A stretch of DNA of 57,590 bases from a virus. The stretch's first letter is position 1. Every line of letters starts with the position of its first letter. The notes under the pieces were generated by a model that had not been told where the DNA came from, did not search any database, and saw only the letters and a list, made by a program, of their open reading frames with translations. The DNA lies in the IMG/VR virus record IMGVR_UViG_3300020472_000028, positions 1-57,590 of that record; one strand, written 5' to 3'. This document shows, piece after piece, positions 39,301 through 54,300 of this stretch. Both the position numbers and the translations under genes were made by a program.

Positions 39301-42300
39301 TTCACTGTAACATCAAGGATTGACCAATATACCTTCTCATATCAGATTAACACACCTACTGAGATACTTCCAGCAGGTAACATCCTATTATCGGTTGACC
39401 TTAACAGAGGTAAGTCTGATATCGATTCTATCAACTCTGTTGTAAGTGAGTTTACTACAAACATCCAAAACTCGTTTTTCAACGATGAATATGTTTATGT
39501 CGCTGCATCTGGTCTACCAAACTACAAAATAGGACCATTTACAGGATCTGCACTTATTCCAGGTAACCAAAGAAAACTATTAAGATTCCCTAGAGTAGTT
39601 CAGACTATATCAGAAAGAAAGACTATAGACCCAGGCACACCTGTTGGATCTTGGGTTAACGGTGTTTCTATCTGGTCTTACAAGTCTAGAGAATTTGTGC
39701 AATATGGACCTCTTACTAGTATTAGTGTTACTAACGTTGGAGAGTCATATGATGCTGGTGCTAAACCTAACGTAGAAATCACTGGTGGCGGTGGTACTGG
39801 TGCTACTGCTGAGGTTATCGTTAATGGTAGTCTAGTATCGTTTGATATGACTACTGAAGGTACTGGATACACTGAATCACCTCTAGTATCGATTGTTGGA
39901 GGTGGTGGATCTGGTGCTACTGCACAAGCAGTTATTACTGGTGGTAGAGTAACAAGAATTCTAGTTGAGCAACCAGGTAAGAATTATACAACACAACCCC
40001 TAGTTTCTATCACAGGTGGTGGTGGATCTGGTGCTACTGCAACTGCTAACGTTAGAGGTCCAATTCAGAGTGTAAATGTTACTAACTTTGGTACTGGATA
40101 TACTTCACTTCCTGCTGTTAAAGTTAACTCTGGTGAAGGTGCTCTAGCACAACCAATCGTTATTAACGGTAGAATAGTTTCTATCGCTATTATTAACTCT
40201 GGTGAATCTTATACAACTGCTCCTAACATCATTATTAACGGTGATGGATTTGGTGCTATTGCTCAAGCAACTATCGGCACGATTGGTGAAGATAAAGGTC
40301 GTGTTTTAGGTGTAACTATTACCAACAAGGGTATTGGGTATACACAGGGTTTAACAACCGTTAGACTCGAAGCAGTGGGTCAATTAGCGTCCTTTACACC
40401 TGCTGTGTATCAGTGGAATAAAAACCTCCAGTATGAATTAGAGTCTAATTTTGACTTTGCAAGAGGTTATGTATTCACTGGATATAACAACCAATTTGGT
40501 GGTGAATATGCTCACCTATCAGATCCTAAAGAATTAAGATATGTTGTTGGTGATAACGTATTCCTAAACCCTGTTACTCAACTCTTCCAAGAAGTTGCTG
40601 CTAACTATGAGCACTCACCTATTATTGGTTGGGCATTTGATGGTAACCCAATATATGGTCCTTATGGATATATTGATCCAACTGACCAGAATAGTGGTAT
40701 TAGGAGAATGCGTACTTCCTTCAAATTGAAGGCAAACGTTGTATTTGATGCTGCTACCAATCCTAATCCTGCTAGGATAGATGGTCCTCCTATCGATACC
40801 TATGCTGCTGGCACATTCATTGATGACTACTATTATGATTTCCAGTCTGGTGATCTAGACAACTATAATGGTCGTTTCTGTAAGACACCTGATTTCCCAG
40901 AAGGAATCTATGCTTACTTTGTAACCATTGATGCTAGTGATGCTGGTATTGCTGAATTCCCATATATCCTTGGACCTCAGTTTAACTCACTTCCAGATAA
41001 CTGGAACTTCTCTCAAGCAGCAACACAGGAGAATATTCCTGATGGTGTTGTCCGTTATAGAGATCCATACACTGATGTTGATATTGACGTTGATCGTCAA
41101 CCAAACCAAGAGGCAGATGTCCTTACTACTGAGAAAGAAGGATATCCTATAATCTTTGAAATACAAGACTCTAACAATGATGGTTTGATTGATGCTAATG
41201 AGCAACAAGAGATATTAGAGATGTCTGAAGAGGCAACTCTACAAATCTATGATTATTTCCCAAGAGTATCAGCAGAGTCTAGAGTTGACATTGAAGTTGA
41301 GACAACTACCCAATTTGAGAATGCTAAGATTGATGGATTCGTTATTGAAAACCCAGGTGTTTCTTATCAGGTAAATGACACCGTATTCTTCGATAATGAA
41401 GGTACTGGTGGATTTGGTGCATCTGCTATTATCGATTCTGTTAAAGGTCAGAAGATCACTGGTTATCAGAAAGAGATTATTGGTGACCGTCCATATGGTA
41501 AGATTGTTACTGAAGAAGGACATGAATTGCGTCAGCAAGACGAAATCATTGTAAACTCACGTCCTGTCATTGATAACACTAATAAGACCTATAGAGTTAA
41601 GGTTGTTGCTGGTGTTGAAAGAATTAACATAGTCCAAGGTGGTACTGGATATAATAACGATATTCCACCTACTTTTGAATTAATTACTGCATCTGGAAAA
41701 GACGCTGAGTTATCTCTAATACTAGAAGGTACTGGTCAAATTAACCAGGTTAATATCATTAACTCTGGTAATGGATATGATGCAGACAATCCTCCACAGA
41801 TTAGGGTATCTCATCCACAACAATATAAGAAAACTCGTTATTGGATAACAGAATATAAGGAAGCTGCTGGACAAGTTGCTATACTTGATACTAAGACTAC
41901 TGCTGATCGTTACACATACATCTGTGGTAGCATCCTAGAAGCAGATGGTGATCAAGCAGCATTTCTTGCCAAGTTTGACGATTTAGGCCAAAAGGTTTGG
42001 GAAAGGAATTTATTACCTCAAGTTTCTGGTACTAAGAAAGCAGAATTCATTAAGATGCATATTGATGAATCATTGGAAGATGATGTCATCTATATCGTTG
42101 GTCAAACCTATGATCCTAATAACGCTGCATATAACCCAGATATTTGGTTAGGACAGTATAAGTCTGGATTTAACAATGCTAATGCACCTGATGGTATTCT
42201 ACAGTGGCAGAAGGCAATTGCTGGCATCTCAGGTCTTTCTAGAAGGGACTGGGTAACAAGTTTAGCACTTGACCAAGAGAAGAGAATATACATTGCTGGT

Positions 42301-45300
42301 TATACAGATAGTAACTCTATTGATCCTAATGATATGTGGGTCATTCAGTGTGACCTAGATGGTGACCTTGTAGAGAAGAGAAAGATTGCATCTGCAAATG
42401 ATTCTGAGATGATTAATCAGATTCATTGGATATCTGATGATAGATTCTTCTTTGTTGGTGTTAATGACCAAAATGATGACTGTATCTTCGGTGTATTCTT
42501 CTATGATGGTGCAAACATCGAGATTGAGTATATTAGACAGGTTCCTACAGTTGGTGGATATGTAAGAAATCCACAATTCATAATGGATGATTATGATGAT
42601 GTAGTTTTAATTTGGGACGTATATAACGGTGCTACTCAGAAGTTTGAGAAGATTCAGGTTAATAAGTTCCCAATAGCAACTGCTAACAGTGCATGGACTT
42701 GGAGTAAGACAGTTACTGTTTCTGGTAACGTAGACAACATTAATCATGCAGGTATCAATGTAGACGTATTTGGTAACTACAGTATTGTATCTGATGTCCA
42801 AGAATCAGAGAATCAGAGATATGCTGTTATTCATTACCTCAAGTATGATGGTACTGTAATTAAAGAGACTAAAGTTGATGATACTGTCAATATTGGTTTC
42901 CAAGCTAAAGCACACTCAGTAGATAGTTCTGGTGACTGCATTATTGCTGTAGATCGTAGACAGTCTGATCAATTAGCATCATATCGTTTTAATGATGACA
43001 CTGATCTAGATTATGATACTACTAAGCAGAATCTTGCAACATTAACCTTACAGTCTCCTTCTGATGCTTCTATAGACACTGCAATTCAGAAGTTTGGTGC
43101 TGGATCACTTAAGTTGAGTGCAGCATGTCCTGTTAAACTTCCTGCTTATAACTTAACCACTAAGGAGTGGAGTTTCAGAGCATGGATGTCAATGGCAACT
43201 GCTCATCATGCAGGTAACAATAAACCACTATTATTTGATATAACTCCTGTTGCTGGTGATTCTATTCAAGTAGAATTGGATGGAGACACTACTAGTGGTG
43301 ACTATGAAAAGGTTTGTATCTATGTTAACTCAGTAAAGGTTGCAACTTCTGCTACTGCTACTCACTGGACTACATTTGCTGGTGCTGCTTGGGTGCATGT
43401 AACATTCCAGAAGAGAGAAGAATCTCTAGGATTATATCAATATGAGGTATTCTTTAATGGTAACTTAATTGCTAACTTCCAAAACACCTCTGACATAAGT
43501 TGTGCAGATGTAACTGTTGCTGGTAAGTTTTCTGGTCCTAGTACTGCCAATTCATTCATTGGATGGATTGATGATCTACTCGTTGATGACGTTGCTCCAT
43601 ATAACGGAACATATGTTATACCAACTGAAGAGATTGGTATTACTACATCTATTTCAGATTCTGCTCTAATTAAGTTTGATAGACTTCATGATAAGAGAGA
43701 TGCATATACTCTTACTGGTTTAACTCAGTATACTAATATTGCATTTACTGATATTGAGACTCCTACTACTTGGACTGATGTATCTGGTGCTGCATTAAGC
43801 AACTGGATAGTTGGTGCTGGTGGTTTACAGATATTGGATATGTCTCAGGTTGTTTCAACCATGAATCCTGGCACATATACCTTCACTAATGCTAAGGCAG
43901 AATATGGCACGAAGACTTCTACAGTACCATCACCATTAGGTAAGAAACTTACGATTACTGCTGATGTAATCAGTAAGTTCTATATGCGTGATGCATTATA
44001 TCAGAAGATTGATAATGTCCTTGAGTTTACATTTAATCAAGATATTAAGTTAACTAAGGGATCCATACTTCAGCAATATACTAATACTGCTTCAGGTCAA
44101 GTTGTTAGTGCATATGGTACTATCGTAAATGTCCCTAATGCTGATTCTTTAACTAATCCTGGAATGGGTAAGAAGTATCAGGTTGGTAAGATATATGGTG
44201 ATTTTAATGATAATGATCTCTTTAAGACTGATGCTGGTGATGTAAACCAGATTGCTGGTACATACTTCAACGTTGAAGAGCCTGAGATTCCTTGGGCAGC
44301 AGGTACAGCAGTTACAACTGGTGATAGAAAGTATTACGACAAGAAGATATATCAATCACAAGGCACAGGTACTACTGGTACAATTCCACCAACTCATACT
44401 AGTGGTGTCCAGAGTGACGGTATAATTAACTGGGCACATATAGATGATGCTGGTAAGTTTACTGTTGATCTAACTCAGCATCCTTACCCAATGCCTCAGT
44501 ATCTTGATAATGATATGCCTGAGTGGGATTCTGGCAAGTTATACGTTGTAGGCCAAAAAGTATGGCATAAGTTGAATGTATATGTTGTAGGTGCAGGTGG
44601 TGCTGGTGTATCTGGTACAACTGCTCCTGTGCACACTACTGGTGCTGTATCAGACGGTGGTGTTACATGGACACATGAATCTACTTCAGAATCAATCAGC
44701 TCTTATGCTAGGACACTTCCATATGACCTAGGTGCTAATTATACAGTTCAGATTGTAGAGATCCAACCTGGTTCACTATACATTCCAGAAGACGTTGTTT
44801 CTATTAATGCTGGTAATATAACTGAAGCAGAAGATCAGAAGAGTGTAGAGATATCTGGATTTGCATCAGTTAAGAAGATTCGTGTTACTGCACGTCTTGA
44901 GAAAGATATTCTTAGATCTAGTGAAGCACGTACAAAGTATGTTTATTGCACATCAAATAGTGCTCATAACTTTGCTTCTGGAAGCATCATCTTCACTGAA
45001 GGATTCCAAGGTGATCAATTCAATGGATCATTCTTTATCGATCAGGTAATTGGATCTAGAGAGTATACATTCGGTATTAGGGCAACTGCTGTAAGTGATC
45101 CTGCATTTAATGCTAATGCTATCGCTAATGTCAACATATATGCGAAGCACCCAACTCTAGAGTTTACTAGAAATCACCAGTATGTCTTCGATGTATCTGA
45201 TACATCTAACTTTGGTTACTACTTGTCATTCTCACAAGATAACCAGTATAAACTAGAATACTCATTTAATAATATTACAAGATCTGGCACACCAGGTATT

Positions 45301-48300
45301 CCTCTTGGTGGTGATAACTATCCATTCGTTAAGTTCTCTGTATTGGGTGATGTAACTAATATCTCCTACTACTTTGACCCATCTAGGACTGGTGCTGATT
45401 CTCCAGTTGGTGATAATTCATTCATTGATGTTATTACTACTCCATTCCAAGGCACATTTAGTGTTGCTGAGGTATTGAGTGATACTGAGTTTAGATTCCA
45501 GTTAGATAAAGAGCCTGAGAGACAGAATGCTGAGGTAGGTACCGACCCATTCGATAATGTATATTCATACTATTCAACTACTTCTGTAAGAGCAGTTGGA
45601 CCTATTAACACTATTAAACTAGTATCTTCAGGTGGTTTCTATCAGAAGTTGCCTATCATTAGTGACATTGCATCCTTCAGACAAGTTGAGAAGGTTGTTG
45701 TTAATGATGGAGGTACTGAATATGCTGTTGGTGTATACTATGACGTACCAATTGCTGGAGACGGTGAAGGTGGTAAAGCAACCATTACTGTTGAATTTGA
45801 TGCTGAAGTTGGATCAGGAACTATAACTGGTGCTGCTGTAGCTGACCCAGGTAAAGGATATACTATAGCATCTATAGATATAGATTCAATTCCTGGAATC
45901 CTAGGTAACACACTTGCTGGATCTGGTGGATCTGTAACTGTTGTTATTCCTTCAGAAGGTAGTGGTGCATCTGTATTCCTAACAGGTACTAATATTGGTA
46001 AGATTAAGAGACTGAAGAATAATGAATTTGGTTTCGGTTACTCACATGACTATACCTTAAAACCAGAGATTACCTTCCCTGTTAACCTACAACTCTTCAA
46101 TACATCAATACTAAGTCAGATCAAGATAACTGACCCAGGTTCTGGATATACTTCTACTCCTGCTGTTGTAATTGAAGGTGGTGGTGGATCAGGTGCTGAT
46201 GCAGAAGCAATTGTCAAGAATAACCGTCTTAGTGAGATCATCATTAAAAACAGTGGTGCTGGATACTCATCTGAACCAACGGTTACTCTAAAATCAGAAT
46301 TTAACTACGTTGTTAACTTAGACCTTAACTATCTACAGTTTAACTTCCCACATGGTATTACTACTGGTGCTGAAGTTCAGTTTAGGGCAGATGACGTTGG
46401 TAGCACAGAAGGTGAACTACCAAAACCAAGCACTGCTGGTTTGACCAGTTTGGTTGCTAATCAGACTTACTATGCCATTGCTGGTGAAGCAGCTGGTTTA
46501 GAAACTGACCAATTAAGATTTGGTCTTACTCTAGCTGCTGCACAAGGTGGATCTTATATCACATTCTTGACTCAAGGATCTGGTAGACAGACACTTCTAA
46601 CTGAGGTATTCGGTGGTAAAGCAGTTGCTGTTATCGAGACTTCAAGATTCTTAGAAGGAGAAGAAGTATTCCAAGGATCTGCTACTGAGACTTCTACTGC
46701 AAGAGGTAAGGTTTCTACTAACACTGGTTGGCAGATTGGTCCTAAGATTCTTAAGATCGTTGACTACACTGGTGATTGGGCAGAAGGTGAGAAGGTAACA
46801 GGTGAAATATCTAAAGCATCTGGTGTTATCGATAACTTCTCAATAGCACGTGGTGTGTTAAATATCGGCTCCCTAACGAAGACACCAGGCCGATTTATTG
46901 ATGACGTTGGTAAACCATCTGAGATTGTCCAGAAGATTCAAGATAGTTTCTTCTACCAGAACTTCTCATATGTTGTACAGTCTGAGATTCCTATTACAGA
47001 GTGGAAGACACAGGTATTAGAAAATAACCACCCTGCTGGTTTCAACATGTTTGGTCAGTTACAACTGACTGGTGGTAAGGACGTATCAGGACGTAAGATT
47101 GGTACTGAGTTTACTAAGAAAGTTAATATCAACAACTATAGTAATGTTAATCAGATCACCTCATTTGGTGCTGCTCAACCAATCTATACTGACTACAACA
47201 ATACTGAGGTTCTCTTCCGTAAGAAGCGTTTGACATCTTCTGAGGAAATCTTAACTTCTATTGTTAAGAAGATGGATAATATCCAAGATCAGTTTGATGG
47301 TATTAAGAAGCAATTCCCAATCACTGTTGAAGGTGAAACTGTCATCGTTAAGCAAGACCAGTTGATGATAACCTTGAATGGTATCATTCAGTCTCCTGGT
47401 GATTCTTATCAGATCGTTGGTGGTAGTTTAGTATTTGCTGAGCCACCTAAACCACCTTCTAAGGTTAACTATAGAATCATGGGAGTTACTCCTACAACCA
47501 TCTATAGAATCGCACTTTATCAAGATGGTGGTGGATCTAACTATGGTATCTTCCCAACATTAGGACAACAAGTCCAAGGTGCTCAATCAGATACCATTGC
47601 TACTGTTATTGATTCAGGTACTAACCATATTGACGTTATTAACCTAACTGGTACCTTCCAACTTAATGAGCAGATCAAGAGAGGCGAATTGTTTGCTGCA
47701 TTGATTGAAACAGTCACTCCTCTTAACAGTCCTACTATATTCTCATTCGGTGAGGCACTTACTAACCTAGATGGTGATACTGCTTATATTGAAGAGACTA
47801 ACATTGACAATCAAGGTAATGTAACCGATAGAGTGGTTGTAAGTAAGACTTCAGGTACTCCTAGGTTTGAAACTGGTATCTTTGACTTTAAACTCAACGA
47901 ATACATTTATTCTGCCTCATCTAAGATCGCAGGCCAGATTACATACATTGCTCCTTACACTGATCCTATTAATAACGAAGTTGTTGATGAATTGATCATT
48001 AACAAAGGAACAACTTTCTTCGGACTACTATTCGAGCGTTTAGTTAGTCTTGAGAATCCTAATGTTATTCTAGACGACATTTCACAGTCTTCTATTACTC
48101 CTACCGAGCTTTATGACTCTAGTCAGAGAATCAATGCTGACTTCTTGAATTTTGAGCAAGTAAGGACTACTGAGGTCACTTATAGTCAATTGACTGGTGG
48201 TACTCTTACTGATGGCATGGTTATTCGTAATAAGAAGGCATTTTACGGAAATCCAGTTTCTACCTTCCACGGAATTGCTGCAAACAGATATCTTGATGGA

Positions 48301-51300
48301 AAACGGAATATTCTGAATAATAAGGATGAAATCATCGATTTTGCAGAAGCTGCAATCGCAATTGATTATCCAGACTACTATTTCCCATCTGACGTTATTA
48401 ATAACCCTTGGAGTCGTTTTAAAGACTCATATAGGATGATTCAGAAGAATAAGGCATTAATCGCTGGAATGGCGTTTGATGACATGAAAACCCAATATCC
48501 TTCTTCTTCAATTCCTTCAGATGCGAAATGTAAGAGAGATATCGAATTTTTAGTCGATGCAATCTCTATAGACATCTATGCAGGTGGAAACCGCTATTCT
48601 CGTAAATTTACTCAACAATTCTTCGATGAAAACGGAACATTCACTTATGTAAGTGCTCAATCCGCTGAAACCCGTTTTGCCTTTGAAAAGGCAAGAGATC
48701 GGATGAAAGCAGCTGTTGCTAACCAATATTCAGGTACAGTTAATGCTGTTAACTCTGGAGACTCTTGGACGGCATATCAAGACCTTACAATCACTGCTGA
48801 CCCTTCACCTGGCGATGCTTACGGTACTGCTGGATCTAATGCTTCAAACACTGGTGTAGACAACTGCTCAGACGTTCAAGCAGCAATTACAACTTTACAC
48901 GAGTTTATTAACGAAGCATTGAATAATGCAAGCTTGCTCGATCTTCCTGCTGAATCTAGTGGCACATATTCACCTCATCAAGAGAAGTGCAGAAGAGACC
49001 TTGGATATATGATTGATGCTATCGCTGCTGACGTTGGATCTGGTGGTAACTTTAATACTGTTGATTTCACAAAATCATTCTTTGATGCTTCTGGTACACC
49101 TCTAACTAACGGAATTGTTGGTGAAGAAGCAGAAGCAGTCCATGCATTCACTGCTGCTGGTACATTGATGCATAAAGCGATCAATAACCTAATGTATTGG
49201 AAGGATCTCTCAGGGGTTGGATATAACCTTAATGATCCTACTACTTACTCTGGTGGTGTTGCACCTGCTAATAGTTACGATCTTAACTATGCATCTGGTA
49301 ATAACCAAGATATTGCCAATTGTGCTAACGTTAAGTCCTATATTGACACCCTGAGAACCATTGCTACAACAGCGATGACAGCGGGCAATTTAACCAATGT
49401 TAATGCTCTATCTGTTACTGACGGCACATTCCAAGCGAATGAGACTATTAGGACAACTAAGATCGGTTATAAGGATAAGTCAACTGGTTTATTTGTAATG
49501 GGTGACCAGATCAAGGGTATGACCTCTGGAGCACTATTCCAATCAATTGGTGTTAATTCTGGTCTTAAATGGTTATTCGCTGGTCCTGTTACTGGCACCT
49601 TCCAAGCAGATGAATATATCACTAATTCTACTTTAACTTTCACTAATTGCACTCAAAGTGTAATTGTCAAGAAAGCAGAATTGAGTGGATCAAAATCTGT
49701 CTTTATTCCTACAAATGGTGCATTAAGCAGTCCTGCTTCTAATAATTACGCTTTTGGCACTGGAGACTTCACTATTCAAGGTTGGTTCCGTCCTGCAACT
49801 AATACTACCCTTCAGACTCTATTTGACTTCCGTCGTTTGAGTGCTGCTCAAGGTTTAAGAATTGTCCAAGATGTGCAAGCAATTAAGGTATATAACGGCA
49901 CTACCCAAATGCTAACCAGTGGTAACGTAGTTACTACAACTGGTACATGGATGCACATTGCAGTCAGTAGAGCATCTGGAATTACTCAGTTGTATATAAA
50001 TGGTGCTCAAGTTGGTGGAAACGCTGCTGATACTAATGATTACCTATATGCTGCACTATATGTCGGACAAGACTTCAACGGATCTACTAACTGGTCTGGA
50101 CATGTAGATAACATTTGCATTAAGAAAGGTGTTGGTGATTACACAACTGGATTCACTGCACCTACTCAGGTAGATTATAGTGAGTTAAATATCGTATTTG
50201 GTCTAGATGGTGAAGCACCATTTATACTCTCTACTGAAGAAGTATACGCTAAGTATAGTGGTCAAAGATCATCTGCTACAACTTCTAAGAGAATTGACTA
50301 TTCAGGATTAGCAATTATTGCTGAGGACGTTGATTTAGGTCGTCAGGAATATAGAGACTGTGCTGACATTATTGACCTTAACGGTGCTTACATTGCTGAA
50401 GAAGCTGTAGGTAGAATGAAGGCAGCATTTAGTGACTTCACTATTCGTGGTGATGTCCCTGCTCAGAATAGTTACGGTGGCACAGACACATGTATCAGAG
50501 ATACTAAGGACTATATCCTTGGTGCTCTAATCAAAGACCTTAGAGAAGGTGGTAACTATCACACCATTTATACTGCTAGGACTTACCTGACTGTTGGTGG
50601 TAAACTAGATTTCATTGGAGAAGAAGTATTACAATCACTCTATACATGGAATGAAGTAATTAAACTCGCCAAGGAGATTATTACAACTACTAGCACTACT
50701 TTAACAGGCACATATACTACAAGATATAGAATACCTAATAACTTCTCATCTCCTGCTGGTGCTGCTGTGCTTGCAGAAGTTGATACTCTTGGTAATGATC
50801 TACTTAAGGTTATTGCTCCTAACGATCAGAGATTTAGAGAAGGTGGATTCCAACTTTGGAAGAATAGAGATTATATTGCTGAAGAAGTAGAAGGATATCT
50901 TCAGGATAAGTATACAGCAACAATCGATTCTGTACCATTTGACTTCCTTGAAATTCCTGGTACTGGATCGTCAGGATGTCAGAATGATATTAAGAGTTAT
51001 ATCATCCCTGCTGTAATTGCTGACCTAGTAACTGGTGGTACCTATCAGTGCCAATCTGCTATAGACAAGTACCTCGACAGTCAGAAGAATATTCTTCATG
51101 TTGAGCATGAATTGAGTGCATTGAATGAGGCATTTGAATATACTAAGATGCTTGCTATGAAGGCAGTTAATAACCTTCTAATGTCTCCTGGTGAAGTTGC
51201 TGCTTCACTATTAGATAATGATGGTGCTGCACTTAACGCACCTGGATGGGCACAAGAAGAGTATTATGCTCCTATTTGGACTAGTAAGACTGCATATAGA

Positions 51301-54300
51301 GATTCTACAATTGTTAAGGATACAGAAGGATATCCTAATGTTATCCAGAGAGCAAATAATGACAGATACCTTGATGCTGCAAATATGATCTGGAATAACA
51401 GAGCAGTCATCGCTAAGGAATGTGTCAGTATAATGAATGACCTCTCCAAGTATGAGACTCTAAACATTCCTGGTGGTCATGTTAATTGTGAAGATGATGT
51501 CTTAGACATGATCGAAGCTATGGTACATGACATGCGTTTCGATTGTAACGAGAAGGTATGGGATGCTGCTGCACTATATGTTGAGACAGAAAACAATTCA
51601 CTTAAGCATATTGAGACTGAATATGAAGCATCTATAACTGTAGTTAAGATTCTAAGAGATATCCTAACCTGCACAATGCGTAATGCATTTGGTAGAGATT
51701 ATGATATGGCAGAGGATCTACAAACAAAACCAGTTCAAAGTTATAATCAGAATCCTAAAGATCTATTATTTGCTACTTGTGGTGATGCTATTGATGGAAA
51801 CATCAGATACATTTCAGAGCAAGCAGTTGCTGCTGGTTTAGTACAATTCCCTAACTTAGCAATTCCTGGTGGTCCTGTTAACTGTGTCCATGACGTTACT
51901 GACATACTCAGAGCAATGGTATTCAACCTCAAGTATGGTGGTACTAATATGCTTCAGTATGCATCTGAGTTCTATACCAATTATAATGGTAACTTAGATC
52001 ACGTTACTAATGCTTCTTCTGAGACTAACTGGATTATTAACAAAGCGAAGGAATATGCATTACGTGCAATGAAGGGTCAGGTAATCAGTAATGATGCTGG
52101 TTGGACTGTAGATCAAAGATTCTATGATGCTGTCCCAAGACCTACAACTTCATTGTTTAATTCTGATTTTGATGGATTAATAGAAGGAGAAAGTAATAAT
52201 ATTATCACTAGATCATTTAAAGCTGGAGAAGACAAGATCTCCACAACTGACAGTGGCACTGGTATAGTACCTGCTGAAGATGCTGTATTCCGTTGTGTTG
52301 TTAAGTTAGCATCTAGTCCTATAGATGGAGTAATCTTTGAAGCTGGTGGACCTACTGCTGGTGTATGGTTTGGTGTTAGAGATAGTGGCACATATTTAAG
52401 ACTTCGTGCTGGTGATGGATCTAATAGTTACGCTGGTGGTGCTGGTCACTCTGAGCAAGGTCTTGCAATGCTTGACTTACAGATCAGTAATCTAAGCACA
52501 TACTTTGATAATGGAGATCATGAATTAGTATGGCAGATTAACATTGGTGGTAACCAAGCTTCAGGTAAAGGTAAAGTCCAATTATGGATTGACGGTGTAT
52601 CTGTTGGTACTGCTGAAACACAAGGTGGTGGATATACTGGTTTAACTGGTGGAACTGGATTATGGGCAGATGCAGGTTATGCTGGATATGGAGTTGGAAA
52701 TTCTTCTACTGTTACTGGAGAATCATCACCTATTAACACATTTACTGTTAATGTTGGTCCTGCTCCTACTATCAAGTATGACTGCACACATGCTGCATAT
52801 GATTCCAGCACTGGTGACTTAATAATGAATGTTGGGTCACACAATCATACAGAGGGCACATTCCTTAGATTGACAACCAACTCCATTAACTTCACTTGTG
52901 ACCAAGATGGAAATGCTTCAACGCATTCTTATCCTAGATCTGGTGACCCTGCTGGTAATACTACTATTGAAGTATTAGAAACTTATGGTAGTGACCATAA
53001 GGCAACTGCTGGAACTTATACACCAGATACAGGTATTATGACCTTGACAATTCCTGGACACGGAATGTCAAACCATACAGTACATACTGCAAAGGATTGT
53101 GGATACGACCCTGATAGTGGAGTATTAAGAGTTAAGGTAGAAGATCATGGATTTAAGACTGGTGATCAAGTAAGGATCGAGAATGGATCTCTAATCTTTA
53201 CTTGTGCACAAGACAATCATACATCTAAGCATGGTTATCCTAGACAGAAAGACCCTGCTGGTGATCAGTGGTTGTTAGTTGAATCTGTTGAGAGTAAGGA
53301 TCTATTTACAGTTAATGTAGGATCTACTCCTAAAGTTGAGTATGATGTTTCTGGTGCTACTTACGATCAGAATACTGGTGAATTAGAAATGGACATCGGT
53401 CAGCACCGTTTTGTTGGTTCTAGCACCCATGTCGCATCTCATGCTGAATATACAGCTTCTACTGGTTGGTTGAAACTAACAGTAGCTGGACATAGGATTA
53501 CAGTAGGTGAGCAGATTCAGATCATGCAGAATAGCATGACATTTACTTGCTCAATGGATAACCATTATACTAATCATGTTTATCCAAGATCAACAGACCC
53601 TGCTACTCGTGAGTGGTTGGATGTTGTTGAGTCTGATATAGAGGGTGGTACATTTACTGTTAATGTCGGTGCCTCTCCAATTAAAGGTTTCACACCTACT
53701 GCTGCTACATTTAATTCTACTACTGGTGCTCTTACACTAACAATTGGATCACATAGTTTAGCAGTTGGAACACACATCAAACTGTCACAAGGAAGCTTGA
53801 CATTTACTTGTGATATGGATCTTCATGCTACCAAGCACAAGTATCCAAGAGCTAAAGATCCAGTACATAACGAGCCTATAGCAATCACTGGTGTTACTTC
53901 AGATACTATTACTGTTAATGTAGGTACAACACCACAAGTAGCATACACACCAACAAATGCAACATTTACTCCTAGTAATGGTCAATTAGTAATAACCACA
54001 GATAGAAAGCATACATTACGTCAGTCCAGTATCCATAGTATCTCTGGTGGTGAGTATAACGGTCAAACTGGTTTAATGAGATTAACCGTTGCTAACCACG
54101 GTTTCTCTGATGGTGACTACGTTAAGATTGCTGATGGTGGAGTAACATTCACTTGCTCAATGGATAACCATGCAACAACTCATGCTTATCCTAGAGCAAC
54201 AGATCAGATGAGTGGTAAGTGGATGGATGTTAGACATGCTTCTAAGGATTCATTCGATGTATTCGTAGGTAGGACACCTGCTATACCATTTACAATTTCT

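Noticed and set aside
37082-45826. Short plus-strand frames in the +1 frame of the giant gene, considered as signs of a frameshift.
   Set aside because: The main frame stays open across all of them and holds the domain motifs, so they are shadows.
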